A DNA stretch of 64,000 nt from Pseudomonas fulva 12-X (GCF_000213805.1 NC_015556.1:1798001-1862000); one strand, 5' to 3'; counted from the stretch's first letter, positions 51,644-62,127 are shown. Program-made: numbers and translations. The notes: generated by a model from the letters alone, not told the origin.

Positions 51644-52441
51644 ATGACCGACTTCAATACCCTCGAACTGCACATCGATCCGCGCGGCGTCGCCACCCTG
51701 TGGCTGAACCGCCCGGACAAGCACAACGCCTTCAATGCCGAGATGATTGCGGAGCTGATCCAGGCCCTGCACCAATTGGCCGCCGACGACAGCCTGAGTT
51801 TCGTGATTCTGCGCGGGCGCGGAAAGCACTTCTCGGCAGGCGCCGATCTGGCCTGGATGCAGGCCTCGGCCAAACTGGATTACGCCGCCAACCTGCACGA
51901 TGCCCATGAACTGGGCGAGTTGATGAGCCTGCTCTACCACCTGCCATGCCCGACCCTCGCCGTGGTGCAGGGTGCGGCGTTCGGTGGTGCGGTGGGCCTG
52001 ACCGCCTGTTGCGATATCGCCATCGGCGCCAGTGACGCGCTGTTCAGTCTCTCCGAAGTGCGCATCGGCCTGGTGCCCGCGGTGATCAGCCCCTACGTTG
52101 TGCAGGCCATCGGCGAGCGGGCGGCGCGTCGTTATGCCCTCAGCGCCGAGCGCTTCAATGGCGAGCGGGCGCGGGAGCTGGGCCTGCTCGCCGAGTGCTA
52201 TCCGCCGGCGGAGCTGGAAAGCGAGCTGGAGCAGTGGATCGCCACGCTGCTGCTCAACAGCCCACAGGCCATGCGCGAAACCAAGGCGCTGCTGCATGGC
52301 GTCGGCAGCGGCGTGCTGAGCGACGCCCTGCGCCAGCGTACGGAGAGCGTGATCGCCGGCATCCGCATCAGTGACGAAGGGCAGGAAGGCCTCAACGCCT
52401 TTCTTGAAAAACGCACTCCCGCCTGGCAGGCCCAATCATGA
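51644..52441 (+). CDS. liuC: Methylglutaconyl-CoA hydratase (enoyl-CoA hydratase family)
   Basis: A 265-residue crotonase-fold protein. LNRPDKHNAFNAEMI, the oxyanion-hole region GKHFSAGADLAWMQ and GAAFGGAVGLTACCDIAIGA, and the segment FSLSEVRIGLVPAVISPYV are clear. It hydrates 3-methylglutaconyl-CoA to HMG-CoA. It begins 19 bp after the liuB stop, and its stop overlaps the liuD start (ATGA). Confidence 0.95.
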   Translation: MTDFNTLELHIDPRGVATLWLNRPDKHNAFNAEMIAELIQALHQLAADDSLSFVILRGRGKHFSAGADLAWMQASAKLDYAANLHDAHELGELMSLLYHLPCPTLAVVQGAAFGGAVGLTACCDIAIGASDALFSLSEVRIGLVPAVISPYVVQAIGERAARRYALSAERFNGERARELGLLAECYPPAELESELEQWIATLLLNSPQAMRETKALLHGVGSGVLSDALRQRTESVIAGIRISDEGQEGLNAFLEKRTPAWQAQS

Positions 52442-54336
52442 AAACCATCACCACACTGCTGATCGCCAACCGTGGCGAAATCGCCTGCCGGGTCATGCGC
52501 ACCGCCAAGGCGTTGGGGCTCACTACCGTGGCGGTGCATAGCGCCATCGACCGCAGCGCCCGCCATGTACGTGAAGCGGATATCGCCATCGACCTGGGCG
52601 GCGCCAAGCCCGGCGACAGCTACCTGCTGATGGACAAGGTCATCGAGGCTGCCCAGGCCAGCGGCGCCGAGGCTATCCACCCCGGTTACGGTTTCCTGTC
52701 CGAGAACGCCACCTTCGCCCGCAAGCTCGAAGCCGCCGGGCTGATCTTTCTCGGCCCGCCAGCCAGCGCCATCGATGCCATGGGCAGCAAGTCGGCGGCC
52801 AAGGCGCTGATGGAAGACGCCGGCGTGCCGCTGGTGCCCGGCTACCACGGCGATGATCAGGACGTGGAAACCTTCCGCAAGGCTGCCGAGCAGATCGGCT
52901 ACCCGGTGCTGCTCAAAGCTACGGCTGGCGGCGGCGGCAAGGGCATGAAGATCGTCGAACGGGAGGGCGACCTGGCCGACGCCCTGGCCTCGGCGCAGCG
53001 CGAAGCGCAGTCGGCGTTCGGCGATGGGCGCATGCTGGTGGAGAAATACGTGCTGCAACCACGTCACGTGGAGATCCAGGTATTCGCCGACCGGCATGGC
53101 AACTGCCTGTACCTGAACGAGCGCGATTGCTCGATCCAGCGCCGCCATCAGAAAGTGGTCGAAGAGGCCCCGGCGCCCGGGCTTACGCCCGAACTGCGCC
53201 GGGCCATGGGCGAGGCAGCGGTACGGGCCGCCCAGGCCATCGGCTATGTGGGCGCCGGCACCGTGGAATTCCTGCTCGATGCCCGCGGCGACTTCTTCTT
53301 CATGGAGATGAACACCCGCCTGCAGGTCGAGCACCCGGTGACCGAGGCGATCACAGGCCTCGATCTGGTCGCCTGGCAGATCCGCGTGGCCCGTGGCGAG
53401 CCGCTACCGATCCGTCAGGAACAGGTGCCGCTCAAAGGGCACGCCATCGAAGTGCGTCTGTATGCCGAGGACGCGGAAGGCGGCTTTCTGCCGGCCAGCG
53501 GGCATCTCGACCTGTACCGTGAGCCTGCAGCGGGCCCAGGCCGACGGGTCGACAGCGGTGTGGAGCAGGGGGACGAGATATCGCCGTTCTACGACCCGAT
53601 GCTGGCCAAGTTGATCGCCTGGGGCGAAAACCGCGAGGAAGCGCGGCAGCGGCTGCTGGCCATGTTGACCGAGACGCTGGTGGGCGGCTTCAAGACCAAT
53701 CTGGCGTTTCTGCAACGCATTCTCGCTCATCCGGCGTTCGCCGCTGCCGAGTTGGACACTGGCTTCATCGAACGGCATCAGGCGCAGCTACTGCCGCCAA
53801 TGCAGGAGCTGCCGGACGCCTTCTGGCAACAGGCGGGTGCTGCCTTGCTGGCCACCGATGCCGACCGCCAGCGAGCCGACGATCCCCATTCGCCCTGGGC
53901 TGCCCGCAACGCCTGGCGCAGCGCCTTGCCAGCGAGCACGCCAATGACCCTGACCTGCGGCGACATAACCCGTCGCGTGCACGTCGAGCCGGTAACCGCC
54001 GCGCCGAAAAACGCGGTGCGTGAAGGCGATACGCTTTACCTGCGCTGGGGCGTGGAGTGGCTGGCGGTGCGTCGGTTCGATCCGCTTGCCGCCGCCGCGG
54101 CCAGCACGGCCCATCAGGGCGGACTCACCGCGCCCATGAACGGCAGCATCGTGCGCGTACTGGTTGCGCCCGGCCAACCCGTCGAGGCGGGCGTTGCGCT
54201 GGTGGTTCTGGAGGCCATGAAGATGGAGCACAGCATTCGCGCGCCCCAGGCCGGCACCATCAAAGCCGTTTACTGCACCGAGGGCGAGCTGATCGCCGAG
54301 GGATCGGTGCTGGTCGAACTGGAGGCACAGCCATGA
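52438..54336 (+). CDS. liuD: Methylcrotonyl-CoA carboxylase, biotin-carboxylase (alpha) subunit
   Basis: A 632-residue biotin-dependent carboxylase subunit. The biotin carboxylase domain starts LLIANRGEIACRVMRTAKALG and contains HPGYGFLSENATFA, the ATP-grasp loop KATAGGGGKGMK, ERDCSIQRRHQKVVEEAPAPG and EMNTRLQVEHPVTE. The C-terminal biotinyl domain has EAMKMEHS with the biotinylated K595. It carboxylates its biotin with bicarbonate and ATP and hands it to LiuB. The start overlaps liuC, and the end overlaps liuE (ATGA). Confidence 0.97.
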   Translation: MKTITTLLIANRGEIACRVMRTAKALGLTTVAVHSAIDRSARHVREADIAIDLGGAKPGDSYLLMDKVIEAAQASGAEAIHPGYGFLSENATFARKLEAAGLIFLGPPASAIDAMGSKSAAKALMEDAGVPLVPGYHGDDQDVETFRKAAEQIGYPVLLKATAGGGGKGMKIVEREGDLADALASAQREAQSAFGDGRMLVEKYVLQPRHVEIQVFADRHGNCLYLNERDCSIQRRHQKVVEEAPAPGLTPELRRAMGEAAVRAAQAIGYVGAGTVEFLLDARGDFFFMEMNTRLQVEHPVTEAITGLDLVAWQIRVARGEPLPIRQEQVPLKGHAIEVRLYAEDAEGGFLPASGHLDLYREPAAGPGRRVDSGVEQGDEISPFYDPMLAKLIAWGENREEARQRLLAMLTETLVGGFKTNLAFLQRILAHPAFAAAELDTGFIERHQAQLLPPMQELPDAFWQQAGAALLATDADRQRADDPHSPWAARNAWRSALPASTPMTLTCGDITRRVHVEPVTAAPKNAVREGDTLYLRWGVEWLAVRRFDPLAAAAASTAHQGGLTAPMNGSIVRVLVAPGQPVEAGVALVVLEAMKMEHSIRAPQAGTIKAVYCTEGELIAEGSVLVELEAQP

Positions 54337-55235
54337 GCCTGCCCCAGCGTGTTCGCCTGGTGGAAGTCGGCCCCCGTGATGGCTTGCAGAACGAGAAGCA
54401 GCCGATCAGCGTGGCCGACAAGGTACGTCTGGTCGACGACCTGAGCGCTGCCGGGTTGGGCTATATAGAAGTCGGCAGTTTCGTGTCGCCCAAATGGGTG
54501 CCACAGATGGCCGGCAGTGCCGAGGTGTTTGCCGGTATCGAGCAGCGGCCCGGCGTTACCTATGCGGCGCTGACGCCCAATCTGCAGGGCCTTGAAGCGG
54601 CTCTGGCGGCCGGTGTGAAAGAGGTGGCGGTGTTCGCCGCGGCCTCCGAGGCGTTCTCGCAGCGCAATATCAATTGCTCCATTGCCGAAAGCCTCAAACG
54701 TTTCAAGCCGCTGATGGATACGGCGCGCCAGCACGGCGTGCGGGTGCGCGGTTATGTCTCCTGCGTGCTCGGTTGCCCGTACGAGGGCGAGGTGGCCGCC
54801 GAGCAGGTGGCTGCGGTAGCCGGCGAGCTGCAGGCCATGGGCTGCTATGAAGTGTCCCTGGGTGACACCATCGGCGTGGGCACCGCAGGCGGCGTGCGCC
54901 ATCTGTTCGAGGTGGTCGGTCGGCACGTGCCCCGTGAGCGCCTGGCCGGGCATTTCCACGATACCTACGGCCAGGCGCTGGCGAATATCTATGCGAGCCT
55001 GCTCGAAGGTATCGCGGTATTCGACAGCTCGGTCGCCGGCCTCGGTGGCTGCCCCTACGCCAAGGGCGCTACCGGCAACGTCGCCAGCGAGGATGTGCTC
55101 TACCTGCTGCAGGGGCTGGGCATCGAAACCGGAGTGGATCTGCCGCGCCTGATCGAGACGGGGCAGCGCATCAGCCGAGTACTGGGGCGTGAGTCCGCTT
55201 CGCGGGTGGCGCGGGCGCGCGCGCATCTCGAATGA
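54333..55235 (+). CDS. liuE: Hydroxymethylglutaryl-CoA lyase
   Basis: A 300-residue TIM-barrel lyase of the HMGL-like family. It has VRLVEVGPRDGLQNEK at the N-terminus (metal ligand Asp), EVGSFVSPKWVPQMA, SLGDTIGVGTAG, GHFHDTYGQALAN (His ligands) and the C-terminal active-site Cys in VAGLGGCPYAKGATGNVASEDV. It cleaves HMG-CoA to acetyl-CoA and acetoacetate, the last step of the pathway; AtoB (57423) can use the acetoacetyl product after activation. The ATG at 54333 overlaps the liuD stop. Confidence 0.96.
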   Translation: MSLPQRVRLVEVGPRDGLQNEKQPISVADKVRLVDDLSAAGLGYIEVGSFVSPKWVPQMAGSAEVFAGIEQRPGVTYAALTPNLQGLEAALAAGVKEVAVFAAASEAFSQRNINCSIAESLKRFKPLMDTARQHGVRVRGYVSCVLGCPYEGEVAAEQVAAVAGELQAMGCYEVSLGDTIGVGTAGGVRHLFEVVGRHVPRERLAGHFHDTYGQALANIYASLLEGIAVFDSSVAGLGGCPYAKGATGNVASEDVLYLLQGLGIETGVDLPRLIETGQRISRVLGRESASRVARARAHLE

Positions 55236-55487
55236 GGCCGGCCACCACTGAACTTCTGCCTGCAGAAAAACTCTTACCGGCTAGTCAGTTACGTCGCAGT
55301 TTCGGCAGATCGACGCGGCGTGCTGAACGATCAGGTTGGCTTTCGTGCCGCCGCTCGCCACTTCTCGCACAGCGCGTGTGATCCGCCCGGATAAATCCGG
55401 GCGCCGCGGCTTGCGTTGATACACTCACACACCCTAAGCTCGCGCCTTCACTCGACAGCCCTAGGGCGCAGCGGACAAGGAATCAGC
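55236..55487. promoter_or_regulatory. Spacer between liuE and the FKBP gene
   Basis: A 252 bp spacer. The last ~60 bases before the FKBP start probably contain its promoter and leader (TTGCGT...TACACT near 55412-55425 is a weak candidate). No clear terminator after liuE was seen. Confidence 0.35.
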
Positions 55488-56234
55488 ATGAAACAGCATC
55501 GTTTGGCAGCAGCGATCGCCCTGGTGGGCCTGGTGCTCGCCGGTTGTGATTCGCAAACCAGCGACGTAAAACTGGAAACTCCGGCGCAGAAGGCGTCCTA
55601 CGGTATCGGTCTGAACATGGGCAAGAGCCTGGCTCAGGAAGGTATGGACGACCTGGATTCGAAAGCCGTTGCCCAAGGCATCGAAGACGCCATCGGCAAG
55701 AAAGAGCAGCGCCTGAAGGACGACGAGCTGATCGAGGCCTTCGCTTCTCTGCAGAAGCGTGCCGAAGAGCGCATGACCAAGATGAACGAAGAAGCCGCTG
55801 CCGCCGGCAAGAAATTCCTCGAAGAGAACGGCAAGCGTGACGGCGTCACCACCACCGCTTCGGGTCTGCAGTACGAAATCGTCAAGAAGGCCGATGGCCC
55901 GCAGCCCAAGGCTGACGACGTGGTTACCGTTCACTACGAAGGCAAGCTCACCGACGGCACCGTATTCGACAGCTCCATCGAGCGTGGCACCCCGATCGAC
56001 CTGCCGGTTGGCGGCGTGATCCCGGGTTGGGTCGAAGGCCTGCAACTGATGCACGTAGGTGAGAAGATCAAACTGTACATCCCGGCCGAACTGGCCTACG
56101 GCGCCCAGAGCCCGAGCCCGGCCATTCCGGCTAACTCGGTACTGGTGTTCGATCTCGAGCTGCTGGGCATCAAAGATCAGAACGCTCAGGAGCAAGCCGC
56201 TCCGCAAGCACCTGAGGCCGCTCCGGCCAAGTAA
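55488..56234 (+). CDS. FKBP-type peptidyl-prolyl isomerase lipoprotein (FklB/Mip-like)
   Basis: A 248-residue envelope protein. The signal peptide ends in a lipobox, LVLAGC (C20). The N-terminal dimerisation helix region (residues ~33-120) contains KASYGIGLNMGKSLAQEGM. The FKBP domain (~125-228) has VVTVHYEGKLTDGTVFDSSIERG, GVIPGWVEGLQLMHVGEKIKLYIPAELAYG and VFDLELLGI. A Pro/Ala/Gln-rich tail follows. It catalyses proline isomerisation during envelope protein folding. The mature protein has Asp at +2 (CDSQ), an inner-membrane retention signal in E. coli, but Pseudomonas sorting differs. Confidence 0.94.
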   Translation: MKQHRLAAAIALVGLVLAGCDSQTSDVKLETPAQKASYGIGLNMGKSLAQEGMDDLDSKAVAQGIEDAIGKKEQRLKDDELIEAFASLQKRAEERMTKMNEEAAAAGKKFLEENGKRDGVTTTASGLQYEIVKKADGPQPKADDVVTVHYEGKLTDGTVFDSSIERGTPIDLPVGGVIPGWVEGLQLMHVGEKIKLYIPAELAYGAQSPSPAIPANSVLVFDLELLGIKDQNAQEQAAPQAPEAAPAK

Positions 56235-56251
56235 GCGTCAGCTGCTTGAAA

Positions 56252-56278
56252 ACAACGCCCCGCCTGTCGGGGCGTTGT
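56252..56278 (+). terminator. Terminator after the FKBP gene
   Basis: ACAACGCCCCG / CGGGGCGTTGT with loop CCTGT, followed by CGTTT. 17 bp after the stop. Confidence 0.82.
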
Positions 56279-56579
56279 CGTTTCTGCAGTCTGCTAAACG
56301 CAAAATGTGCGCCAATGCAAGTCTTGACATGCCGGGTTATGCACATTGCGACAAGGCTTCTTATTCAGTTGGTCAGGTTTTTAACGAAATCTTTTGATTT
56401 TTTTAACTGATTGATTTAGCAAGGTTTTATCGGCTGGATAAAAAATGTCCGATCTGTGGCGAGGCCGCATGACAGGGGGCTTTGGTAAGCTAATCCCATA
56501 ACTGTTCACAAGGTTATCCACAGCTATGGTGGATAACCACAGACAGCCCAGCAGCGATGCGGGCTGACGAGGAGTGACC
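56279..56579. promoter_or_regulatory. AT-rich region upstream of the DUF1232 gene with DnaA-box palindrome
   Basis: A 300 bp spacer with a low-GC core (56340-56450) full of T-tracts. It contains the perfect inverted repeat GGTTATCCAC / GTGGATAACC (56512-56538) with two facing DnaA boxes. The GAGGAG ribosome binding site of the DUF1232 gene closes the region. Confidence 0.55.
56512..56538. promoter_or_regulatory. Inverted pair of DnaA boxes
   Basis: GGTTATCCAC and GTGGATAACC (10 bp perfect arms, 7-base centre). TTATCCACA at 56514-56522 is a consensus DnaA box; the opposing TTATCCACC is a one-mismatch box. It may regulate the DUF1232 gene by DnaA or titrate DnaA. A single hairpin in RNA is an alternative. 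Confidence 0.5.
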
Positions 56580-57011
56580 ATGAAAGCACCGTGGAATTTT
56601 GCCCGCTATCTGCCTATCGCCCAGCGCTTTCTCAAGCGCGGTCGGTTGCCGGCGTTGCTGCTGGCGGTCACCCGCAAAAGCGGCGGTGGCGCCCGCAGCC
56701 TGGCGTCGATCAGGGGCGACCTTAGCCTGTTGCAGGAGCTGTGCGTGGCCTGGTGGCGCGGCAGTTACCGGGCGATCAACCCGCAGGCGCTGGTAGCCAT
56801 CGTGGCGGGGCTGATCTATTTCGTGTCGCCCGTGGATGCCATTCCTGACTTCATTCCGGGCCTGGGCCTGGTCGACGACCTGGCGGTGCTGGCCTGGGTG
56901 ATGAAGACCTGGGGCGGGGAACTCGCAGCGTTTCGCACCTGGCGCGATGCCCAGGATCGGGAAACCCGCGAGGCAATCGCCAAGCTGCCGGTGGCCGAGC
57001 GGGTGAGCTGA
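56580..57011 (+). CDS. DUF1232 (YkvA-like) membrane-associated protein
   Basis: A 143-residue protein with the DUF1232 core IVAGLIYFVSPVDAIPDFIPGLGLVDDLAVLAWVMK (residues ~73-108), whose YFVSPVDxIPDF...G..DD motif is diagnostic. A basic N-terminus precedes it. The core probably forms a membrane hairpin. The function of the family is unknown. The GAGGAG site supports ATG 56580 rather than the in-frame GTG at 56574. Confidence 0.92.
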   Translation: MKAPWNFARYLPIAQRFLKRGRLPALLLAVTRKSGGGARSLASIRGDLSLLQELCVAWWRGSYRAINPQALVAIVAGLIYFVSPVDAIPDFIPGLGLVDDLAVLAWVMKTWGGELAAFRTWRDAQDRETREAIAKLPVAERVS

Positions 57012-57022
57012 GCTGCGTTGTG

Positions 57023-57046
57023 CGGCAGGCGCTGGGCCTGCCGTTA
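57023..57046 (+). terminator. Weak terminator after the DUF1232 gene
   Basis: CGGCAGGC / GCCTGCCG with loop GCTGG, followed by TTATT. It overlaps the 3' end of the convergent gene at 57044 and may serve both. Confidence 0.5.
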
Positions 57047-57349
57047 TTCGATACTGCGGTCGATACGGGCTATTTCCCGGACGGAAAGTGGCCGCCAGTC
57101 ATCTTCGCCGATGCCGTAATCCTCAAAGGTGCCGTCTAGCGCTTCTTCGAGCGACAGCCACAGGTGGTCGCCTTCAAACTGACCGCTGGCGAAGTCGGTG
57201 TAGCGCAGTTCCAGGTAGACCACTTCGTCGTCTTCGCTAAGCAGCGCGAACAGCACGATGGCCGTGACGTCCGGGCGCTCGGGGCAGGGTTTGCGGCATT
57301 CGGCGAACAGGTAGTGCAGGGTTGGGAGGTCGCTCATGGGCTGCTTCAT
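57044..57349 (-). CDS. Hypothetical acidic protein
   Basis: A 101-residue acidic soluble protein ([23 protein letters not shown] near the end). No motif or membrane segment is recognised. Two in-frame ATG codons (57349 and 57337) are possible and neither has a strong purine-rich site, so the N-terminus is uncertain; [11 protein letters not shown] at 57337 looks equally natural. It converges on the DUF1232 gene and is upstream of, not coupled to, other genes. Confidence 0.78.
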   Translation of the reverse strand: MKQPMSDLPTLHYLFAECRKPCPERPDVTAIVLFALLSEDDEVVYLELRYTDFASGQFEGDHLWLSLEEALDGTFEDYGIGEDDWRPLSVREIARIDRSIE

Positions 57350-57422
57350 CGGGAGGGGACCTGATCGTATCGCGAGTCAGGCCTGAAGGGCAGGCCCAGC
57401 CGTTGGCCGGGCCGTACTGTTT

Positions 57423-58604
<1,182 letters not shown>

Positions 58605-58822
58605 GGAGTTCTCCTGGCCGTGAGGGCGAATATTGTTATTGACGGGCTACGATCCTGACGCCCGGGCCAGCACCATGCAAGCCCGGGCGAGCAGGTTGGG
58701 GCCGTGCTGTCTGCGGCGCTGCATGCTAGCTTCGTGCAGCGCCGGGCGCGTGGTGCATCACTCCCGTGAGCGGCTGACGTGCTGGTAGACTAGGCGGCTT
58801 TGAACGCCATCCTGGATCGTCA
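58605..58822. promoter_or_regulatory. Divergent spacer atoB / lipid A acyltransferase gene
   Basis: A 218 bp divergent region holding both promoters. I see no distinctive operator. Confidence 0.4.
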
Positions 58823-59743
58823 ATGGATCGTCCCGTCTTTCGTCGCACCTTCCTTCATTCGCGGTTCTGGCCGCTGTGGGCCGGGCTCGGCCTGCTGTGG
58901 CTGACCGTGCAACTGCCCTACGGCGCGCTGCTGCGCCTGGGTCGTGGCCTGGGCTGGCTGATGTATCACGCGGCCGGCTCGCGTCGGCGCATCGCCACGC
59001 GCAATCTGGAGCTGTGCTTCCCGCAGATGCCGGCAGACAAGCGCGAGCGTCTGCTCAAGGAGAATTTCGCCTCCACCGGCATCGCCTTCTTCGAGATGGC
59101 CATGAGCTGGTGGTGGCCGCGCCACAAGCTGGCGCGCCTGGCCCACATCGAGGGCATCGAGCACCTGCAGCAGGCCCAGGCGCAAGGGCAGGGCGTGATT
59201 CTCATGGCCGTGCACTTCACCACCCTGGAAATCGGCGCCGCTTTGCTTGGCCAGGTGCACACCATCGACGGCATGTACCGTGAGCACGGCAACCCGGTGT
59301 TCGATTTCGTGCAGCGTCGTGGCCGCGAACGCCATAATCTGGACGCCACCGCTATCGAGCGCGAGGACGTGCGCGCGATGATCAAGGTGCTGCGCGCCGG
59401 CCGAGCGATCTGGTACGCACCGGATCAGGACTACGGCCGCAAGCAGAGCCTGTTCGCGCCGTTGTTCGGCATCCAGGCGGCGACCGTCACGGCCACCACC
59501 AAGTTCGCGCGCCTCGGCCGCGCCATCGTGTTGCCGTTCACCCAGATGCGCCTGCCCGATGGCGGCGGCTATCGTTTGACCATTCACCCGCCGCTGAGCG
59601 ATTTTCCCGGTGAGAACGAAGAGGCCGATTGCCTGCGGGTCAACCAGTGGGTCGAGCAGGCCATCGTCACGTGCCCTGAGCAGTATCTGTGGGCGCACCG
59701 GCGCTTCAAGACCCGTCCAGAAGGCGAGCCCAAGCTCTACTGA
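58823..59743 (+). CDS. Lipid A biosynthesis acyltransferase (LpxL/HtrB family)
   Basis: A 306-residue inner-membrane acyltransferase. An N-terminal hydrophobic segment (residues ~14-45) is followed by the HX4E catalytic motif HFTTLE (near residue 133) and the conserved GMYREHGNPVFDFVQRRGRER and WYAPDQDYG blocks. It adds a secondary lauroyl (or 2-hydroxylauroyl precursor) chain to Kdo-lipid A. Pseudomonas has more than one paralogue, so the exact position modified is not assigned. The patatin gene follows at 23 bp. Confidence 0.93.
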   Translation: MDRPVFRRTFLHSRFWPLWAGLGLLWLTVQLPYGALLRLGRGLGWLMYHAAGSRRRIATRNLELCFPQMPADKRERLLKENFASTGIAFFEMAMSWWWPRHKLARLAHIEGIEHLQQAQAQGQGVILMAVHFTTLEIGAALLGQVHTIDGMYREHGNPVFDFVQRRGRERHNLDATAIEREDVRAMIKVLRAGRAIWYAPDQDYGRKQSLFAPLFGIQAATVTATTKFARLGRAIVLPFTQMRLPDGGGYRLTIHPPLSDFPGENEEADCLRVNQWVEQAIVTCPEQYLWAHRRFKTRPEGEPKLY

Positions 59744-59766
59744 CCACCCGAAGCGGAATCGACGCA

Positions 59767-60951
59767 ATGAAGCAGGACGCTAGCGGCAACCCGGCCACCA
59801 CCGGGCTCATCCTTTCCGGCGGTGGCGCGCGCGCCGCCTACCAGGTCGGCGTGCTGTCGGCGATCGCTGAGCTGCTGCCCGAGGAGTCGTCGCACAATCC
59901 CTTTCCGGTCATCGTCGGCACCTCGGCGGGGGCCATCAATGCCGTCAGCCTGGCCTGCGGGGCGCTGCACTTTCGCGAGGCGGTCAAGCGCCTGAGCAGC
60001 GTGTGGCGCAGCTTTCATACCGATCAGGTGTATCGCAGCGACTGGCCCGGCGTGCTGCGTCAGGCCAGTCGCTTCATCGGCCACAGCATGCTCGGCCTCG
60101 GCAAGCAGGTGCCGGTGGCGCTGCTCGACAGCTCGCCGCTGGCCAGGCTGCTCGAACGGGAGCTGGATTTCTCCGGCATCGCCGCCGCGGTTCGCCATCG
60201 CCAGTTGCGCGCCGTGGCGGTGACCGCGTTCGGTTATGAGTCGGCCCAGGCGGTGACCTTCTACCAGGGCCGCGCGGCCATCGACCCCTGGTTCCGCCAT
60301 CGTCGGGTCGGCGTGCCAACGCGCCTGGCGTTGCCGCACCTCTTAGCCAGCACGGCGATTCCGCTGATCTTCGAACCGGTGAAGATCAACCGCGAATACT
60401 TTGGCGACGGCGCCGTGCGGCAGATGGCGCCGATCAGCCCGGCCCTGCACCTGGGCGCGACCAAGGTGCTGGTGGTGGGGGTCAGCGGCAACCCGGTCGG
60501 CAATCAGGCCGGCGGCGCGCCGGCGCCGGTACCGGGCGGCGTGCAGCCGAGCCTGGCGCAGATTGCCGGGCACATGCTCAACAGCACCTTTATCGATAAC
60601 GTGGAAAGCGACATCGAACTGCTCGAACGCCTCAACCAGCTGGGCCGGCTGGTGCCCGCCGAGCAGCGCAGCCGTACCTACGGGCTCACCCCGGTGGAAG
60701 TGCTGGTGATCTCGCCGAGCCAGCCGCTGGACGTGATCGCCGCGCGTCACCGCCGCGAAATGCCGGCGGCGCTGCGCCTGTTCCTGCGTGGCCCGGGCGC
60801 TACCCGCGATGGCGGCGGCGGGGTGCTCAGCTACCTGCTGTTCGAGCCGGGTTACTGCAGCGAGCTGATCGAGCTGGGCTACCAGGACGCCATCGCCAAG
60901 AAGGCGCAGATCCAAGCGTTTCTGGGGCTGACGCCTGCTGCTGTGGGCTGA
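59767..60951 (+). CDS. Patatin-like phospholipase (RssA-like)
   Basis: A 394-residue patatin-like protein. Oxyanion motif LILSGGGARAAYQVGVL (residues ~14-30), nucleophile in VGTSAGAIN (GxSxG) and the Asp of the dyad in FGDGAVRQMAP are present. A C-terminal extension of about 130 residues follows the catalytic core. There is no signal peptide. It may remodel phospholipids with the upstream lipid A acyltransferase. The ATG at 59767 is the likely start, 23 bp from the upstream stop; the longer frame from 59689 lies inside that gene. Confidence 0.92.
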   Translation: MKQDASGNPATTGLILSGGGARAAYQVGVLSAIAELLPEESSHNPFPVIVGTSAGAINAVSLACGALHFREAVKRLSSVWRSFHTDQVYRSDWPGVLRQASRFIGHSMLGLGKQVPVALLDSSPLARLLERELDFSGIAAAVRHRQLRAVAVTAFGYESAQAVTFYQGRAAIDPWFRHRRVGVPTRLALPHLLASTAIPLIFEPVKINREYFGDGAVRQMAPISPALHLGATKVLVVGVSGNPVGNQAGGAPAPVPGGVQPSLAQIAGHMLNSTFIDNVESDIELLERLNQLGRLVPAEQRSRTYGLTPVEVLVISPSQPLDVIAARHRREMPAALRLFLRGPGATRDGGGGVLSYLLFEPGYCSELIELGYQDAIAKKAQIQAFLGLTPAAVG

Positions 60952-61011
60952 GCCGGCGATCCTGGGTATCGCTGCGCTCAACTCAGACTACCTATTGGCT
61001 TGCGCGCGTCT

Positions 61012-62127
61012 TTAGCCGAAGCGCTCCAGCTGCATCTCCTGCAAGCGGCTGAGGGTGCGGCGGAAGGCGAAGGCCAGGTAGCCTTCGGTGTACAGCTCAT
61101 CCAGCGGCACGGCGGCTTCCATGTACAGCGGCACGCGACGGTCGTAGCACTCGTCCACCAGGGCGATAAAGCGGCGCACCGCATTGTCGTGAATCGACAG
61201 GGCTGGCAACTGGCGGTCGCCGGCTTCCACCCGTTCGGCGGCGTCTTCGGTGCCGCGGGCGATCCTCGCCGGGCGCTGCTGCGCGCTGAGGGCCGGTACG
61301 TCGCCCAGCACGATGACCTTGAAACGATCACAGAGCAGAATGAAGTCCCCGGTCGCCAGCGGTTGCTTGCAAAGCTGGTCGAAGCCGCCGTACAGCACCC
61401 GTTCGCTGTGGTCGTGCACGGTGATCCGGCGATGGCCGACCTGCAGCGGCTCGCAGCTGACCGCCTCGCCCTGGCGCAGTGCCGCCAGTAGCGCGGGCAG
61501 GGCGCTCGGCTGGCCGGTCTCGCGCACCCAATAGCGCTGGTGCCGCTGGCCGGGGTGCTGGCGATGATCCTGGCTGCCGTCCACCGCCACCACCTGCATG
61601 TGCTGCAGCAGGGCGTCGATGGCCGGCAGAAAGCGCTCGCGGTTATGGCCGCCAGCGTACAGCTGCTCCGGCGGCTGGTTGGAAGTGGCGACCAGCACCA
61701 CGCCCTCGTCGAACAGGGAACGAAACAGCCGGCCCAGCAGCATGGCGTCGCCGATGTCACTGACGAACAGTTCGTCGAAGCACAGCACGCGGATCTCCGC
61801 CGCCAGTTCCCGGGCCAGCACCTGCAGGGGCTCGGCGGTGCCGGTCAGCTCGAACAGGCGGCGGTGCACCCAGCCCATGAAGTGATGGAAGTGCTGACGC
61901 CGGGCGGGCATCTGCAGCGCCCCATGGAAACTGTCCATCAGCCAGGTCTTGCCACGCCCGACCGGGCCCCAGAGATAGACGCCCTGGGCCAAGTCACCGC
62001 GCTGCAGGGTCTCGTAGCAGCGCTGCAATTGCTCGACCGCGTGCTGCTGGGCAGCGTCACTGACGAAACCCTGCTGTTCGACGGCCAGGCGGTACGCCTC
62101 GAGCGGCGTGCGGATGTGGATGTTCAT
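61012..62127 (-). CDS. zapE: Cell division protein ZapE (AFG1-like ATPase)
   Basis: A 371-residue AFG1/ZapE family ATPase. Walker A GPVGRGKTWLMD (residues ~54-65), HFHHFMGWVH, Walker B VLCFDELFVSDIGDAM and sensor VATSNQPPEQLY are all present. The protein binds FtsZ at late division in E. coli. The start overlaps the stop of the HTH gene (ATGA), so it is translated from the same transcript as the membrane protein and HTH genes or from an internal promoter. Confidence 0.94.
   Translation of the reverse strand: MNIHIRTPLEAYRLAVEQQGFVSDAAQQHAVEQLQRCYETLQRGDLAQGVYLWGPVGRGKTWLMDSFHGALQMPARRQHFHHFMGWVHRRLFELTGTAEPLQVLARELAAEIRVLCFDELFVSDIGDAMLLGRLFRSLFDEGVVLVATSNQPPEQLYAGGHNRERFLPAIDALLQHMQVVAVDGSQDHRQHPGQRHQRYWVRETGQPSALPALLAALRQGEAVSCEPLQVGHRRITVHDHSERVLYGGFDQLCKQPLATGDFILLCDRFKVIVLGDVPALSAQQRPARIARGTEDAAERVEAGDRQLPALSIHDNAVRRFIALVDECYDRRVPLYMEAAVPLDELYTEGYLAFAFRRTLSRLQEMQLERFG

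Noticed and set aside
50101..51873. A 590-residue minus-strand open frame opposite liuB
   Set aside because: Antisense shadow of a gene with diagnostic motifs.
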